Assembly: GCA_964418645.1 (NCBI GenBank)
Contig: CAYQME010000098.1
Coordinates: 1 to 5,825, forward strand
Length of the DNA: 5,825 nt
Source: JAADHG01 sp964418645
Lineage (GTDB): Bacteria > Bacteroidota > Bacteroidia > Flavobacteriales > Flavobacteriaceae
Reading direction: 5' to 3'
Part shown: positions 1 to 5,805 of the stretch, piece by piece
How the letters are laid out: each line of letters begins with the position of its first letter
How positions within the stretch are numbered: the stretch's first letter is position 1
Notes under the pieces: generated by a model
Told to the model about the DNA's origin: nothing
Databases searched by the model: none
What the model saw: the letters and a program-made list of their open reading frames with translations, nothing else
Program-made: the position numbers and the translations under genes

Positions 1-794
1 GCTTTTGAATCGGCTGGCCATTTGTAAGTGAGTGCTGTTTTTTTAGCCGCGTCATACAAGCATAATGCACCAGTTGTTCCCTTTTTACCAGGAACTGCAT
101 TAACAACTCTACCTTGTTTGTTCACCTGAATTTGAACCACAACACTTCCTTCTTCATCACATTCTGGAAGTACTTTAAATTTTGAAGGTTTGCCACGACC
201 TCTCAACCCGTAACCTGTACCTCCTCCTCCAGAACCTGGTTGACCAAAATAACTTGGTGCATAAGGATCCCCATTTAGCTGTCCTTTATCTCCAGCTTTA
301 TTATCATCACCTTCACCACCAGTTTCCGTTCCATCCGATTTGCTAATACCTCCAATTAAATCATCAAGCCTTTTCTTTTTGGCATCTTGCTCTCTTTTTA
401 TACGTTCAATACGTTCGGCTTCTTTTTTAGCTTTTGCTTCTGCTTCTACCTTCATTTTTTTCTCAGCAGCTTCTCTCTTTTTAATAGCTATACTTTCAGC
501 ATTATCTTGAGTAATAACTTCTTCTTTGATCTCCTGTGGTTTTGAAGTTTCTGGTTTGGATTCTTCAATTTTCTGTGGCTGTTTAATTTCTTTGGGTTGA
601 GCTCTTACAGGCTTTTTGGGTTGTACTCTACCACTACCAAAATCAGTGGTTCCAAAATTTACAGCAATCCCATATTCTAAAGGTGGATCCATATATTTAG
701 GACCAGCAATAAAGATAAGCAACAACAAAATCACAGCAATTAACGCCGTAATTCTTACCGAATCTTTCTCATGTTTGGTCTTAAAATATTTCAT
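1..794 (-). CDS. tonB: TonB-family energy transducer (C-terminus cut by window edge)
   Basis: This protein spans the periplasm and passes ExbB/ExbD motor energy to TonB-dependent outer-membrane receptors. Reading down from the ATG at 794 gives 264 codons with no stop before the window ends. The order is a short cytoplasmic N-terminus, one membrane anchor (about residues 14-31), a Lys/Pro-rich stretch (59-90), a highly charged Lys/Glu/Ala helical segment like a TolA coiled coil (100-147), a Gly/Asp-rich linker (148-201, with a GSGGGG run) and a TonB C-terminal fold from about 205 (EEGSVVVQIQVNKQGRV, then AAKKTAL..KW). Roughly the last 20 residues are missing. Two cysteines (C212, C245) lie in the C-terminal domain. 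The gene follows exbD by 24 nt, which supports a TonB/TolA-type role. TolA-like function is the main alternative, but the C-terminal domain favours TonB. No Shine-Dalgarno sequence is visible before the start. Confidence 0.9.
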   Translation of the reverse strand, partial: MKYFKTKHEKDSVRITALIAVILLLLIFIAGPKYMDPPLEYGIAVNFGTTDFGSGRVQPKKPVRAQPKEIKQPQKIEESKPETSKPQEIKEEVITQDNAESIAIKKREAAEKKMKVEAEAKAKKEAERIERIKREQDAKKKRLDDLIGGISKSDGTETGGEGDDNKAGDKGQLNGDPYAPSYFGQPGSGGGGTGYGLRGRGKPSKFKVLPECDEEGSVVVQIQVNKQGRVVNAVPGKKGTTGALCLYDAAKKTALTYKWPADSK

Positions 795-818
795 GTTATA
801 TACTTAAGCTATGAAAAG

Positions 819-1211
819 CTAATTAGGTCTTACAGCTAAAATGACCTTAAACTTATTTCTGTTGGCAATGTCCATAACCTTCACCACATTCTCTACTGGA
901 ACAGATTTTTCTGCTCGCAAAACTATAGTAGGCTTAGAATCCTTAGATAACATTGTAATTAACTCACTTTCTAAAACACTTATCCCAACACGTTTTTTAT
1001 CAATATAATATGACAAATCTTTCTTTATACTTACAGATACAGATTTTTTGTTTTCCGTTATTCCACTTGCTTTAGGTAGCAAGATATCGATTGCATTTAC
1101 TGAAACTAAAGTGGAAGCCAGCATAAAAAATATTAATAACAAGAATACTATGTCTGTCATTGACGACATATTGAATTCTGGTGTAACTTTATTTCTTCCT
1201 CTAAGATCCAT
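819..1211 (-). CDS. exbD: ExbD/TolR-family biopolymer transport protein
   Basis: This is the small stator-like subunit of the ExbB-ExbD inner-membrane motor, which uses the proton-motive force to energise TonB. At 130 aa it is normal length for the family. A short cytoplasmic N-terminus (MDLRGRNKVTPEFNMSSM) leads into one transmembrane helix (about 21-41). Asp20 in the MTDIVFLLLIFFM segment is at the position of the conserved proton-carrying aspartate of ExbD/TolR. Residues 42-130 form the periplasmic domain, with the family's typical ending (VMDIANRNKFKVILAV). The ATG at 1211 follows the exbB stop after a single base (TAG-T-ATG), so translation is probably coupled. tonB starts 24 nt after its TAG stop. 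TolR is the alternative name by family, but the neighbouring TonB gene favours ExbD. Confidence 0.95.
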   Translation of the reverse strand: MDLRGRNKVTPEFNMSSMTDIVFLLLIFFMLASTLVSVNAIDILLPKASGITENKKSVSVSIKKDLSYYIDKKRVGISVLESELITMLSKDSKPTIVLRAEKSVPVENVVKVMDIANRNKFKVILAVRPN

Positions 1212-1212
1212 A

Positions 1213-1917
1213 CTATATAGGTTCGTTAAGAAGGTCTAAAAACTCTACTGAATTCGCTTCCATTAAATGAATTACTTTATTGGTTCTTCCTACTAAATGA
1301 TTAAATGCTATATACCCAATAATACCCACTATTAATCCTGCTACTGTTGTGGTCATTGCAGTATATAAACCGTTGGATAATAACTCGATATCAATTTGAC
1401 CACCTGCATTTGCAAGTTCAAAAATTGCTATAATCATACCTATTACGGTTCCAAGAAATCCAATCATAGGAGCTGCTCCCGAAATAGTTGCGAGAACACT
1501 TACATTTTTTTCCAATCCGTAAACTTCTAGTTTACCAGCATTTTCTATGGCAGTATTAATGTCTTCCAAAGGTTTTCCAATTCTGGAAATTCCTTTACTA
1601 ATTAATCGAGATACTGGAGAGTTTACTTGTGCACATAATACTTGTGCTGAATCAATTTTACCATTAGAGACATGCTCTTTAATTTGATTCATGAAATTTA
1701 CATCAACTTTAGACGCGGCTTTAATAGCAAACAAACGTTCAAAATAAATGTAACTTGCTACAATTAATAAAACAAATAATACTAGAATGATAATTTGTCC
1801 TGCAGATCCTCCGCTTTTAATAAGCTCTATTATGGATAGTGTTTTTTCTACAGATTCTCCATCAGTAATCAATTCTGTTCCATCTTGAACAGCATTTGCA
1901 ATTAACAAGTTAATCAT
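1213..1917 (-). CDS. exbB: ExbB/TolQ/MotA-family proton channel protein
   Basis: This is the multi-spanning channel subunit that assembles with ExbD to turn ion flow into mechanical work on TonB. It has 234 aa. A short N-terminal periplasmic region (1-38) precedes TM1 (about 40-58), which ends in YFERLFAI. A long cytoplasmic loop (66-135) follows. TM2 carries the family signature ATISGAAPMIGFLGTVIGMI (143-162), and TM3 carries YTAMTTTVAGLIVGIIGYIA (185-204). The threonines of TM2 and TM3 are the polar residues that line the channel around the ExbD aspartate in characterised homologues. The start at 1917 leaves a plausible N-terminus, and no better in-frame ATG is needed. The stop is one base from exbD, and nhaD ends 62 nt upstream. 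I found no clear TAnnTTTG promoter in that 62-nt space, so read-through from nhaD is possible. Confidence 0.95.
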   Translation of the reverse strand: MINLLIANAVQDGTELITDGESVEKTLSIIELIKSGGSAGQIIILVLFVLLIVASYIYFERLFAIKAASKVDVNFMNQIKEHVSNGKIDSAQVLCAQVNSPVSRLISKGISRIGKPLEDINTAIENAGKLEVYGLEKNVSVLATISGAAPMIGFLGTVIGMIIAIFELANAGGQIDIELLSNGLYTAMTTTVAGLIVGIIGYIAFNHLVGRTNKVIHLMEANSVEFLDLLNEPI

Positions 1918-1979
1918 GTTATTGGTTTAAGTTATATTAGATTTTGAATAATAAACGAATGATTTTAAAATAAAGTATC

Positions 1980-3377
1980 TTAGAATAATGTTCTGGTAAA
2001 AAAGAATGTTAACGATCCTGCTAAAAATCCTATAAGTGCCAACCAGGAAATTTTTTTCAAATACCAGAAAAAATCAATTTTTTCCATTCCCATAGCTACA
2101 ACTCCAGCTGCTGAACCTATAATTAACATACTCCCACCTGTTCCAGCCGAAAAAGCAATAAAATGCCATAATTCATTATCAATTGGTTCTGAAAACATTC
2201 CTAAACTAGCGGCAACTAAAGGTACATTATCTATTACTGCCGATCCTACTCCTAATAAAAGCACAACCAAATCTGATACACCTTCGCCTGCATGTATTTC
2301 AGTACCTAACATTGGCATAGTTTCCTGTAAAGAAGATGCAAAATTAAATAATATCCCTAATGATTCTAATGCTGCAACAGCTAATAATATTCCTAAAAAG
2401 AATAAAATACTTGGTAACTCAATTTTCGACAATGAGTGGTGTACCGGACTATGATGTGCATGTGCTTCACTTTCACCGCCATCAAACTCTGTTAAACTAA
2501 ATTTAGAACTACTGTATATTTCAGCAAAAGTCGCAACAACACCTAGCGCTAGCATCATTCCAACATAAGGTGGTAAATGTGTTACCATTTTAAAAACTGG
2601 TACTGATACAATTCCACCCAACCCTAGATATAACATGGTTGAGCTAAACTTACTTTTTGGTTTATCTAGTGTATTTTCCTCATCCTCCAAATTTCCTTTA
2701 AAAATTGGTAAAAAAGAAGCTATTAAAGATGGTAATGCCATGCAGACAAAAGAAGGTAAAAATAAATACCCCATTAAATGCCCAGTACTTACTTTTTTTC
2801 CAATCCAGAGCATTGTAGTAGTAACATCACCAATTGGAGACCATGCGCCTCCTGCATTTGCTGCAATAATAATTAACCCTGCATACCAAAGACGAACATT
2901 TCGTTCTTTAACAATTTTTTGTAAAATAGAAATAAGAACTATTGTGGCCGTAAGATTATCAATAATAGCTGATAGTATAAATGCTAAAATTGAAAAAATC
3001 CAAAGAATCCTTACTTTGCTTTTTGTTTTAATAAAACCCTTTATTGTAGAAAACCCATCAAAATAATCTATAATTTCTACAATGGTCATAGCTCCTAAAA
3101 GGAATACCAAAATCTCAGCTGTTTTACCTAAATGGTGCAATAATGTACTTTCCATTAACTCCATTTTTCCTTCTGAAGCAAAACCAGCAAACCCTTCTAC
3201 TAGACCATGCTCTTCTGAGTTAAACCATTGGGTAAAACTATCAATACCTAAAGAAATTAAAGCCCAACTAATTGCCATCATGACCAGAGCAGGAATCAGT
3301 TTGTCTATTTTTATACTATGCTCAAGGGTAATTGCTAAATAGCCTACTACAAATACAATTATTATTAATGCTTCCAT
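1980..3377 (-). CDS. nhaD: NhaD-type Na+/H+ antiporter
   Basis: This inner-membrane antiporter (ion-transporter/ArsB-NhaD superfamily) exports Na+ (and usually Li+) in exchange for protons, and is common in marine and alkaliphilic bacteria. The 465-aa protein is hydrophobic throughout, with a dozen or so helices. The two related halves each carry an IDN motif: IDNLTATIV (139-147) and IDNVPLVAA (382-390). Each is followed by a Gly/Ser-rich re-entrant-type segment: ANAGGAWSPIGDVTTTMLW (173-191) and SAGTGGSMLIIGSAAG (410-425). The aspartates and polar residues there are the likely ion-binding sites by family knowledge. A soluble loop at about 291-318 is rich in histidine (H306, H308, H309, H313, H314). 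The start at 3377 fits, because residues 1-20 begin the first helix. Only 25 nt of upstream sequence survive before the assembly gap, so the promoter cannot be seen. It probably begins the run nhaD-exbB-exbD-tonB. Confidence 0.93.
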   Translation of the reverse strand: MEALIIIVFVVGYLAITLEHSIKIDKLIPALVMMAISWALISLGIDSFTQWFNSEEHGLVEGFAGFASEGKMELMESTLLHHLGKTAEILVFLLGAMTIVEIIDYFDGFSTIKGFIKTKSKVRILWIFSILAFILSAIIDNLTATIVLISILQKIVKERNVRLWYAGLIIIAANAGGAWSPIGDVTTTMLWIGKKVSTGHLMGYLFLPSFVCMALPSLIASFLPIFKGNLEDEENTLDKPKSKFSSTMLYLGLGGIVSVPVFKMVTHLPPYVGMMLALGVVATFAEIYSSSKFSLTEFDGGESEAHAHHSPVHHSLSKIELPSILFFLGILLAVAALESLGILFNFASSLQETMPMLGTEIHAGEGVSDLVVLLLGVGSAVIDNVPLVAASLGMFSEPIDNELWHFIAFSAGTGGSMLIIGSAAGVVAMGMEKIDFFWYLKKISWLALIGFLAGSLTFFFTRTLF

Positions 3378-3402
3378 ATGTTGAGTTTAATTTTAATTTC
3401 TG

Positions 3403-3502
3403 NNNNNNNNNNNNNNNNNNNNNNNNNNNNNNNNNNNNNNNNNNNNNNNNNNNNNNNNNNNNNNNNNNNNNNNNNNNNNNNNNNNNNNNNNNNNNNNNNN
3501 NN
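3403..3502. other. Assembly gap (100 N)
   Basis: Exactly 100 unresolved bases. Round-number runs like this are normally scaffold placeholders of unknown true length. The gap cuts anmK after about 143 codons. That family usually has about 350-370 residues, so more than 600 bp of coding sequence plus any promoter of nhaD must lie in or beyond the gap. Any reading frame drawn through the N run is therefore meaningless. Confidence 0.97.
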
Positions 3503-3933
3503 GGTGCACCTTGCCCACCTAGAGCAACATCTTGCACACGAAAATCACAAACAACAATTTGATTAAGTAAATTAGCAATGTTTGACATATTTCCAATTTG
3601 ATATGTCAATCTCTTTTCAGGTTGATGTAATGCAGTATGGCCATGAGAACAGATTGCATCAATTTCATTTATGGTGAATTTATTTATAAAGTCGTTAATT
3701 AATTCTGATAAATAAATAGTATAATTTATATCAATATTTTGTAATTCTTCTATTGAAAAATCGACCAAATTTTCAAGAATATTTAGCCAATAATCATTAT
3801 AGGGAATAGTTGCAGAATGGTGGATAGAAAATTTCCAAACTTTATCAAAATTAAAAGTTACAAAAACCAAATCAACACCATCAAGTGATGTTCCAGACAT
3901 AACGCCAATAACTTTATATTCAGTTTTTAACAT
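3503..3933 (-). CDS. anmK: Anhydro-N-acetylmuramic acid kinase, N-terminal part (cut by gap)
   Basis: AnmK is a cytosolic kinase that hydrolyses the 1,6-anhydro ring of anhydroMurNAc and phosphorylates it to MurNAc-6-phosphate, a step of peptidoglycan recycling. About 143 residues are present. They show the N-terminal phosphate-binding signature VIGVMSGTSLDGVD (about 8-21), the SHGHTALHQP motif near 95-105 (usually SHGQT in the family), QIGN, and the VCDFRVQDVALGGQGA segment with its catalytic-region aspartates just before the gap. I chose the ATG at 3933 over the in-frame ATG six codons upstream (3951) because family members begin only a few residues before VIG-MSGTS. The C-terminal 60 percent is lost in the 100-N gap. 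The frame continuing beyond the gap into the nhaD start is an artefact. The gene diverges from the acyl-CoA dehydrogenase across 93 bp. I saw no convincing promoter on this strand. Confidence 0.93.
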
Positions 3934-3957
3934 ATACTGTAAAAATAACAATCATTA

Positions 3958-3988
3958 TTGATAAAATGTTATTTAAGACTTATCTTTG
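3958..3988 (+). promoter_or_regulatory. Bacteroidota-type promoter for the acyl-CoA dehydrogenase
   Basis: A TTG (3958-3960) and a TATCTTTG box (3981-3988) are separated by 20 nt. This fits the -33 TTG and -7 TAnnTTTG consensus used by the primary sigma factor of Flavobacterium and Bacteroides. The box lies 38 nt before the ATG at 4027, leaving a short AT-rich leader without a Shine-Dalgarno sequence, as is usual in this phylum. The match is by eye only. Confidence 0.65.
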
Positions 3989-4026
3989 CAAAACGATATA
4001 TCAAATTAATAATTACAATATAAATC

Positions 4027-5169
4027 ATGGATTTTAATCTTTCCGAAGAACATATAATGATTCGCGATGCAGCTCGCGATTTTGCACAAACCGAATTACT
4101 TCCTGGAGTTTTAGAACGAGATAAAGAACAAAAATTTCCTGATGAGTTAGTAAAAAAAATGAGTGATTTAGGGTTTTTGGGCGTAATGGTAGATCCAAAA
4201 TATGGTGGAAGTGGTATGGATGCTATTTCTTATGTGCTTATTATGGAAGAACTTTCTAAAGTAGATGCTTCAGCTTCTGTAATTGTATCTGTAAACAATT
4301 CGTTGGTTTGTTATGGATTAGAAGCATTTGGCAATGACAAACAAAAAGAAAAATATTTAACAAAATTAGCAACTGGAGAATTTGTAGGTGCATTTTGCTT
4401 AAGCGAACCTGAAGCTGGAAGCGATGCAACTTCGCAAAAAACTACAGCAATAGATAAAGGCAATTATTATCTTTTAAATGGTACAAAAAATTGGATTACA
4501 AACGGAGGACGAGCAGATGTTTATTTAGTAATTGCACAAACAGATCGTGAAAAAGGACATCGTGGCATCAATGTTTTTATTGTTGAAAAAGGAATGGAAG
4601 GATTTCATATTGGTCCAAAAGAAGATAAATTAGGAATACGAGGAAGCGATACACATACACTCCAATTTAATGATGTAAAAGTACCTAAAGAGAATAGAAT
4701 TGGCGACGATGGATTTGGCTTTAAATTTGCTATGAAGACATTAGCAGGAGGTCGTATTGGTATTGCAGCCCAAGCACTTGGCATAGCGTCTGGAGCTTAC
4801 GAACTTGCTCTTAAATATTCTAAAGAACGAAAAGCATTTGGTACAGAGATTAGTAACCACCAAGCTATAGCTTTTAAATTAGCTGATATGGCTACTGATA
4901 TTGAAGCAGCAAGAATGTTAGTTATGAAAGCTGCTTGGGATAAAGATCAGGGAAATAATTATGATACATCTAGTGCCATGGCAAAACTCTATGCTTCTCA
5001 AGTTGCTATGGAGCATACGGTTGAAGCTGTACAAATTCATGGAGGAAATGGTTTTGTAAAAGAGTATCATGTGGAACGTATGATGCGCGATGCAAAAATC
5101 ACACAGATTTATGAAGGTACTTCTGAAATTCAAAAAATTGTAATCTCGAGGAGTATTCTAAGAGATTAA
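4027..5169 (+). CDS. Acyl-CoA dehydrogenase (short-chain/butyryl-CoA type)
   Basis: This FAD-dependent flavoenzyme introduces the alpha-beta double bond into acyl-CoA in fatty-acid or branched-chain amino-acid breakdown and passes electrons to an electron-transfer flavoprotein. It is 380 aa, full length for soluble members. The N-terminal helical domain (about 1-115) starts FNLSEEHIMIRDAARDFA. The beta domain carries the first family signature CLSEPEAGSDATS (124-136). The C-terminal helical domain has RKAFG (flavin contact region) and the second signature starting QIHGGNGF (336 onward, through RMMRD). The catalytic base is predicted to be Glu363 in IYEGTSEIQ, the position used by short- and medium-chain enzymes rather than the isovaleryl/long-chain position. 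The exact chain length or branched substrate cannot be settled from sequence alone. It has its own promoter (TATCTTTG at 3981) and diverges from anmK. Its last 33 bp are partly repeated just downstream. Confidence 0.95.
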   Translation: MDFNLSEEHIMIRDAARDFAQTELLPGVLERDKEQKFPDELVKKMSDLGFLGVMVDPKYGGSGMDAISYVLIMEELSKVDASASVIVSVNNSLVCYGLEAFGNDKQKEKYLTKLATGEFVGAFCLSEPEAGSDATSQKTTAIDKGNYYLLNGTKNWITNGGRADVYLVIAQTDREKGHRGINVFIVEKGMEGFHIGPKEDKLGIRGSDTHTLQFNDVKVPKENRIGDDGFGFKFAMKTLAGGRIGIAAQALGIASGAYELALKYSKERKAFGTEISNHQAIAFKLADMATDIEAARMLVMKAAWDKDQGNNYDTSSAMAKLYASQVAMEHTVEAVQIHGGNGFVKEYHVERMMRDAKITQIYEGTSEIQKIVISRSILRD

Positions 5170-5177
5170 AATTCCTT

Positions 5178-5209
5178 TTGTAATCTCGAGGAGCCTTTTA
5201 ATATATTAA
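5178..5209 (+). pseudogene. Relic second copy of the acyl-CoA dehydrogenase 3' end
   Basis: The bases TTGTAATCTCGAGGAG occur at 5138-5153, inside the dehydrogenase, and again at 5178-5193, exactly 40 bp later. The similarity runs on to 5170/5210, giving 28 identical bases of 33 by my count. Read in the equivalent frame, the second copy gives VISRSLLIY then TAA, against VISRSILRD then TAA in the real gene, with the stop at the same relative position. The first differences are synonymous or conservative (AGT/AGC Ser, ATT/CTT Ile/Leu, CTA/TTA Leu). This suggests the copy once belonged to a coding gene and is a remnant of duplication or allele replacement. It is not expected to be translated. A 14-bp AT palindrome (5197-5210) overlaps it. 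The alternative is a chance or slippage repeat, but the shared stop position argues against that. Confidence 0.6.
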
Positions 5210-5215
5210 ACTAAT

Positions 5216-5316
5216 TAGGGCGTGCCAGCAATAAATATTGCTGTCGTGACTTTCACTATATCTTTTCATGCTAAAAAATAAGCATAAAAAGGATGCCGTT
5301 TCAATCACTCACGCAG
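5216..5316. repeat. Structured intergenic element, likely a flavobacterial dispersed repeat
   Basis: About 100 nt in the convergent space form nested inverted repeats. The outer arms are GCGTG (5220-5224) and CACGC (5310-5314). A first hairpin is AGCAAT (5227-5232) with ATTGCT (5237-5242) around AAAT. A small hairpin is GTGA (5246-5249) with TCAC (5253-5256). A larger hairpin is CTTTTCATGCT (5262-5272) with AGCATAAAAAG (5281-5291), with one mismatch. The landmarks AGGGCGTGCC, CTATATCTTTT, AAAAGGATGCCG and TCAATC-CTCACGC resemble an intergenic repeat I recall from many flavobacterial genomes. That resemblance is from memory and has not been searched. The layout suits an RNA- or cruciform-forming repeat and could also act as a terminator between the two converging genes. 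There is no ORF or transposase in it. Confidence 0.6.
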
Positions 5317-5337
5317 CTACAAAATATAAAAACAAAA

Positions 5338-5766
5338 TTAAACACGATACGTATCGGCTTTCCAATTTTTAATAGCTTTTTTAATTTCCTTTTCCGAAAG
5401 ATTTTCTGTAACCGCTTTATCTGCTAAATCTGGAAATTCATCATCCGAGGCAAATCGTAACCCTATAATTTGCCTAACAGACAACTTACTACTTAATGGT
5501 TTCCCTGTTAGTAAATAATGCCTTAAGTTTTCTTCCACTTTAATTGCCCTGTCTTGAGCCCTTAAGGCAAAAGCCCTTAAAAAATAAAATAAGAATAATA
5601 AGATAAAAGAAATTAATACTAATAATGAAGATGCATACAAATTATCATCCGATGAATGCACTAAATTTATTATTGAGCCAACTATTAAAGCAAAAATTGC
5701 CAAAAAAGACACAAGATGATAGCCAATTACCCACTTACTATGATTCTTAAAATTTTGTTGTTTCAT
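5338..5766 (-). CDS. Small two-TM membrane protein, DUF6526-like
   Basis: A 142-aa protein of unknown function. It has a short N-terminus beginning MKQQNFKNHSKW, two membrane helices (about 13-34 and 45-65), and a charged cytoplasmic or membrane-proximal C-terminal half. Visible blocks are LRAQDRAIKVEENLRHYLLTG (68-88, as two adjoining pieces LRAQDRAIKV and EENLRHYLLTG), LRFASDDEFP (103-112) and the C-terminal LSEKEIKKAIKNWKAD (123-138) ending YRV. These match my memory of the Bacteroidota family DUF6526, whose members share the KNH start, the TGK turn, the LRFASD block and the KNW ending. No enzyme motif is seen and I propose no function. The ATG at 5766 is the only sensible start before the first helix. 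The gene converges on the acyl-CoA dehydrogenase, with the structured repeat between their stops. Confidence 0.8.
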   Translation of the reverse strand: MKQQNFKNHSKWVIGYHLVSFLAIFALIVGSIINLVHSSDDNLYASSLLVLISFILLFLFYFLRAFALRAQDRAIKVEENLRHYLLTGKPLSSKLSVRQIIGLRFASDDEFPDLADKAVTENLSEKEIKKAIKNWKADTYRV

Positions 5767-5791
5767 GTTTGTTCATTTTAATATTAATTAT

Positions 5792-5805
5792 AAAGATATA
5801 TCTTT
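5792..5805. promoter_or_regulatory. 14-bp palindrome upstream of the DUF6526-like gene
   Basis: AAAGATATATCTTT is a perfect palindrome 25 nt before the start at 5766. It contains TATCTTTA on the minus strand, one base off the TAnnTTTG -7 box, so the site may be a weak promoter core, an operator overlapping it, or just AT-rich chance. No TTG at the right distance was found. Confidence 0.25.

Noticed and set aside
616..807. Plus-strand open frame of 63 codons opposite tonB
   Set aside because: It is antisense to a clearly recognised TonB gene, has no family resemblance and no promoter was seen.
1962..1971. Palindrome ATTTTAAAAT between nhaD and exbB as a possible terminator
   Set aside because: It is only A/T, has no GC stem and no following T-run on the minus strand, and short palindromes like this are common in such AT-rich DNA.
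2635..3342. Two plus-strand open frames opposite nhaD
   Set aside because: They are shadows of the antiporter's hydrophobic codons on the other strand, with no recognisable domain.
3322..3502. Open frame continuing anmK through the N run and into the start of nhaD
   Set aside because: The frame exists only because N has no stop codons. The part beyond the gap (QKLKLNSTYGS...) does not look like AnmK and overlaps the nhaD start in another frame.
3934..4026. Possible anmK promoter on the minus strand
   Set aside because: No TAnnTTTG box with a TTG at 19-21 nt was found, and the near matches are off by a base or in spacing.
4918..5133. Minus-strand open frame opposite the end of the acyl-CoA dehydrogenase
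   Set aside because: It lies fully inside a strong, conserved coding gene and its product resembles nothing known to me.
5197..5210. Palindrome TTTAATATATTAAA as the dehydrogenase terminator
   Set aside because: A pure A/T stem without a U-tract is unlikely to stop transcription, and it is explained as part of the duplicated gene end.
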